Origin: Bacteroidales bacterium
GTDB taxonomy: Bacteria; Bacteroidota; Bacteroidia; Bacteroidales; UBA932
Length of the DNA stretch: 62,823 nt
Assembly: GCA_009777095.1 (NCBI GenBank)
Contig: WRMN01000011.1
Span: forward strand, 1-62,823
Direction: 5' to 3'
How positions within the stretch are numbered: the first letter of the stretch is position 1; each line of letters starts with the position of its first letter. A program made the position numbers and the translations under genes. The notes under the pieces are model-generated. The model was given only the letters and a program-made list of their open reading frames with translations, had not been told where the DNA came from and did no database searches. Positions 60,231 to 62,823 of the stretch are shown here, piece after piece.

Positions 60231-60356
60231 ATGGTTAAAAATTTTGATTTTTTCATAGAAAAAATGAATAGCAAAGATAAAGATGCCACTTTTTTTGAAA
60301 ATTATGAATACTATCCATATAACAATAACTACACTCCTATAATTTTTTCACATTAA
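60231..60356 (+). CDS. Possible 41-residue small protein
   Basis: MVKNFDFFIEKMNSKDKDAT then FFENYEYYPYNNNYTPIIFS, stop at 60354-60356. It follows the preceding remnant by 17 nt. It is AT-rich with no recognisable domain and could be chance. Confidence 0.25.
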   Translation: MVKNFDFFIEKMNSKDKDATFFENYEYYPYNNNYTPIIFSH

Positions 60357-60394
60357 AATTTAAACAAATTTGTCAAAACATCTCTCTTCACGCT

Positions 60395-61171
60395 TCACCT
60401 TTTTTCCGGCAGAAACTTCCAAAAGCGTTTGGGCAGGTGTTGCCTGTGCAGCTTTAAATTAGTGCGTTCTTTGATGCAAATTGATTTAAAATAGTTTTGC
60501 CACAACTGTTGGAAAAGCAGCTCGTCCATGGCGGCTTGTGCGTCGTTCAACTTGCCTGTGCTGAGGTCAATGTCCAACTTATCGAAAGTGATTTCTTCGG
60601 TTTTGTGCAGGTTGTAGTAAAAGCCGAATTGACGTTTAACATCGTAAATAATCCACTGCTGGTCGGCAAAACGGTCTTCGAAATGAGCGATAGCTAAGGG
60701 CAATACATTATATTTGGGTTCGATGGGCGCAAAGAAAATGCCGTCGGCAGTTTTTTGGAAACGCACGAACATCCGCATGCGCTCGGCTTCGCGCATCACC
60801 TTGCGGTAAATCTTGGAACATTCCAGCACGTCGGCATCGCCGAAGTCTACTTCTATGGACTGCTGCGCTGCAAAGGCTTTCTGCATATAGCGCAAGAGTA
60901 AAAGTTCCACATCGGGGAGTTCAGAAAGAAATACGGCATAGCACATCTGGCAGGCATCTTTCGATATTTTTTTCTGTAAGCCCGTCCATACCCGCTGCGC
61001 TCTATCCTCAGCGGTAACTACGGTATATACCTCGTCTTCGAATAAACAATCGTCTTCTGGCCTCAGTATTTTAACGGGAAAAATCTTGCGGCTGTATGCA
61101 TCGAAGACCAAGGTCAGCAAGCCTTCAAAGGTATTATCATAGCGGTACTGGCGCATGCGGCAATGTGTCAA
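60395..61171 (-). CDS. DUF4130/TIGR03915 putative DNA repair protein
   Basis: The protein has 258 residues. MRQYRYDNTFEGLLTLVFDA is the characteristic start, and FAPIEPKYNVLPLAIAHFED then RFADQQWIIYDVKRQFGFYY carries the DUF4130 core. It is fused to or paired with a uracil-glycosylase-like gene in other bacteria; here it forms an overlapping pair (4 nt, ATGA) with the radical SAM gene, the usual partner. The biochemical role is not known; family and pairing point to repair or modification of DNA. Confidence 0.9.
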   Translation of the reverse strand: MTHCRMRQYRYDNTFEGLLTLVFDAYSRKIFPVKILRPEDDCLFEDEVYTVVTAEDRAQRVWTGLQKKISKDACQMCYAVFLSELPDVELLLLRYMQKAFAAQQSIEVDFGDADVLECSKIYRKVMREAERMRMFVRFQKTADGIFFAPIEPKYNVLPLAIAHFEDRFADQQWIIYDVKRQFGFYYNLHKTEEITFDKLDIDLSTGKLNDAQAAMDELLFQQLWQNYFKSICIKERTNLKLHRQHLPKRFWKFLPEKR

Positions 61172-62418
61172 AATAATGATAACTGCCCATGAGTAGTCGG
61201 CAAGGCCTTGGGCTGGGTAAAGAGGCGGCGCAGAAATTCGGGCTTAACATCTTGTACCGATGCGCTTGGCAATTCGTTGCAGCTGATAAAATATTTAGCG
61301 CGTTTCATCACCACACCTATCTTGCGCAGCTGCTCGCTGTTCAGTCTGCCGAAACGGCGCGAGGCTATAATCAGTTGCGCCGATTTCACCCCAATTCCCG
61401 GCACGCGCAAAATCATTTCATAATCGGCTTTGTTAATATCAATCGGAAAGAGTTCGGGGTGCCGCAGAGCGTAAGCTAATTTGGGGTCAACTTCCAAATC
61501 CAAGTCAGGCTGGCGGTCGTTCACAATCTCATCTACTTTGAAGGAATAAAAACGCATCAGCCAGTCGGCCTGATAGAGGCGATGCTCGCGCAGCATGGGC
61601 GGCGCTGCTAAAGCAGGCAAGCGGCTATCGTTGGCATTCACCGGTATGTAGCCGGAGTAATACACCCGCTTCATCGTGGGACGTTGATAAAGCGCAGAAC
61701 TTAAATGCAGAATTTGGCTATCGGTATCGGGCGTAGCGCCTATGATTACCTGTGTGCTTTGTCCGGCAGGGGCGAATCGCGGCGCCTTACGGTGCTTTTT
61801 TCGTTCCTCGGCGCTTTCTAAAACACCTTGCTGTATATACGACATCGGACGGTAAACGCTCTCGAAGTCTTTATCCGGAGCCAACAGTTTAAGATTTTCT
61901 TCGGTAGGTATTTCAAGGTTTACGCTGAGGCGGTCGGCGTAGCGTCCTGCTTCGGCAACTAACTCGCGGCTGGCGCCGGGGATACTTTTAAGATGAATAT
62001 AGCCGTAGTAGCGGTGTTGTTCGCGAAGGTCTTTCGCCACGCGCACCATACGCTCCATCGTGTAGTCGGGACTGCGCACCACGCCTGAGCTCAGGAAAAG
62101 CCCTTCGATATAATTACGCCGATAAAATTCTATGGTTAGTTCCACCAATTCGCTAACGCTGAAAGTGGCACGAGGCACTTCATTGCTTCGTCGATTAATG
62201 CAGTAAGCGCAATCGTAGATACAGTGGTTGGTGAGCATGATTTTCAGCAGCGACACGCAACGGCCGTCTTCCGTGAAGCTATGACAGATGCCCCAGCCGG
62301 CGGCGCTGCCCAAGCCCTTGCCGTTATTCTTCCGCGAGTGTCCGCTCGATGCGCAAGACACGTCATATTTAGCCGCTTCGGCAAGGGTCTGTAATTTCTC
62401 TAAAATTTTATCGGTCAT
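61168..62418 (-). CDS. Putative DNA modification/repair radical SAM protein (TIGR03916)
   Basis: The protein has 416 residues. LKIMLTNHCIYDCAYCINRR carries the CxxxCxxC radical-SAM cluster, and SSGVVRSPDYTMERMVRVAK continues the barrel. The C-terminus DINKADYEMILRVPGIGVKS is a helix-hairpin-helix of the type that binds DNA, and KRAKYFISCNELP ends the conserved core. It is the invariable partner of DUF4130. A TATCTTTG element (62425-62432, minus strand) lies 7 nt upstream, so the message is almost leaderless. Confidence 0.92.
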   Translation of the reverse strand: MTDKILEKLQTLAEAAKYDVSCASSGHSRKNNGKGLGSAAGWGICHSFTEDGRCVSLLKIMLTNHCIYDCAYCINRRSNEVPRATFSVSELVELTIEFYRRNYIEGLFLSSGVVRSPDYTMERMVRVAKDLREQHRYYGYIHLKSIPGASRELVAEAGRYADRLSVNLEIPTEENLKLLAPDKDFESVYRPMSYIQQGVLESAEERKKHRKAPRFAPAGQSTQVIIGATPDTDSQILHLSSALYQRPTMKRVYYSGYIPVNANDSRLPALAAPPMLREHRLYQADWLMRFYSFKVDEIVNDRQPDLDLEVDPKLAYALRHPELFPIDINKADYEMILRVPGIGVKSAQLIIASRRFGRLNSEQLRKIGVVMKRAKYFISCNELPSASVQDVKPEFLRRLFTQPKALPTTHGQLSLF

Positions 62419-62424
62419 ATCCTA

Positions 62425-62432
62425 CAAAGATA
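62425..62432 (-). promoter_or_regulatory. -7 element of the radical SAM/DUF4130 operon
   Basis: TATCTTTG on the minus strand immediately upstream of the start codon. Confidence 0.5.
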
Positions 62433-62541
62433 GTGAAAAAAATTGAGAATTAAAAAATGACTGTATTGGATTAAGGACAAAAGATTTAAAGACAAAAGAC
62501 TATAAATCAAAAAAATGCACTTCAACCAATGTCCCAGCGGC

Positions 62542-62637
62542 TTGGCGTAGTGGCGGCTCCCACTAAACTTCCTGCGGGGTACAAACTTTCAAATTTGCAC
62601 TGCCGTTTCTGCGGGGTTACTGCCGCCATTACGCCAA
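62542..62637. repeat. attC-like imperfect palindrome, right copy
   Basis: TTGGCGTAGTGGCGGC (62542-62557) and GCCGCCATTACGCCAA (62622-62637) pair at 15 of 16 positions around a core containing CCTGCGGGGTACAAACTTTC, which matches the core of the copy at 1183-1298 in the same orientation. Confidence 0.75.
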
Positions 62638-62670
62638 ACCTTAAGTTTGCACTGTTAAACAAAACAGCGA

Positions 62671-62713
62671 GGTTAAATGCTTACTTTTGTTGTATAAAAG
62701 TAAAGATTTAACC
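62671..62713. repeat. 18 bp-arm hairpin at right edge
   Basis: GGTTAAAT-GC-TTACTTTT and AAAAGTAA-AG-ATTTAACC pair except for two central bases, around loop GTTGTAT. Confidence 0.75.
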
Positions 62714-62784
62714 GACTGACAAAGGTAAACTTTGCGCGAAACGAGACAATGCAGTCTATGGGCGGAATAAGACCTTTGTCAGTC
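62714..62784. repeat. Exact 13 bp inverted repeat at right edge
   Basis: GACTGACAAAGGT (62714-62726) and ACCTTTGTCAGTC (62772-62784) enclose 45 bp. It directly abuts the previous hairpin. The remaining bases to 62823 show no feature. Confidence 0.8.
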
Positions 62785-62823
62785 AAACTGAGGATACTGT
62801 ATAGAATTTTAGGCTTCAAGCCT

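Noticed and set aside
60221..60240. tRNA-like sequence (TTGGTCTAATGGTTAAA)
   Set aside because: It resembles a D-arm only; no acceptor stem, anticodon arm or T-arm can be built around it.

Overview
The window comes from the chromosome of an anaerobic member of the Bacteroidota, most likely order Bacteroidales. The evidence is Bacteroidetes-type promoters (TTTG, 19-20 nt, TAnnTTTG) in front of many genes, the rpmB-rpmG-DUF4295-ftsY block, ECF sigma factor circuits, a FimA/Mfa1-type fimbrial operon with DUF3575 and DUF3868 proteins, many Cys-anchored lipoproteins, a Bacteroidetes-style glycogen operon with a fused synthase-phosphorylase, a 2-oxoacid:ferredoxin oxidoreductase and the [FeFe]-hydrogenase maturase HydE. 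No tRNA, rRNA, CRISPR array, integrase or complete insertion sequence was seen.

Layout. 1-3140 is an accessory stretch on the minus strand: a serine hydrolase cut by the window edge, a small outer-membrane protein, a Fic AMP-transferase and a SnoaL-like protein, separated by related palindromic or cassette-like repeats. 3343-6038 encodes a four-subunit 2-oxoacid:ferredoxin oxidoreductase, divergent from the L28/L33/DUF4295/FtsY operon (6251-7886). 8193-16010 holds two paralogous two-component modules (NarL-type regulator plus TPR sensor kinase), with two lipoprotein genes between them on the other strand and a four-helix-bundle (S23-like) gene bounded by exact inverted repeats. 16016-24495 contains an esterase, valS, an LVIVD-repeat lipoprotein, an inner-to-outer-membrane-spanning anti-sigma-like protein and its ECF sigma factor; a one-gene lipoprotein cassette has apparently split this last pair. 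24640-35266 is mostly housekeeping: GH13, aminotransferase, CorA, prolyl-tRNA editing protein, coaD, ung, DAACS transporter, S41 protease, rpsA.

35386-35655 carries a rod-like structured RNA with its own promoter, a 6S RNA candidate. 36655-46834 is a fimbrial locus: ECF sigma factor, a FecR-N-like/DUF3575 fusion, DUF3868, a major fimbrillin, an Mfa2-type anchor, an accessory fimbrillin and a 1072-residue probable tip protein. 48194-59978 is the glycogen operon: debranching enzyme, GT4, GH57 with a histone-H1-like tail, then an inserted ASCH, REP-type transposase and hydE block, then the glycogen synthase-phosphorylase fusion. 60395-62418 is the paired DUF4130 and radical-SAM DNA-repair genes. 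The right edge is again rich in palindromes.

The points most worth following are: the attC-like palindromes and head/tail repeats that travel with single accessory genes; two sigma factors each partnered with a protein predicted to span both membranes; the GH57-H1 tail fusion; and a RAYT transposase whose own reading frame has absorbed an array of REP-like palindromes.
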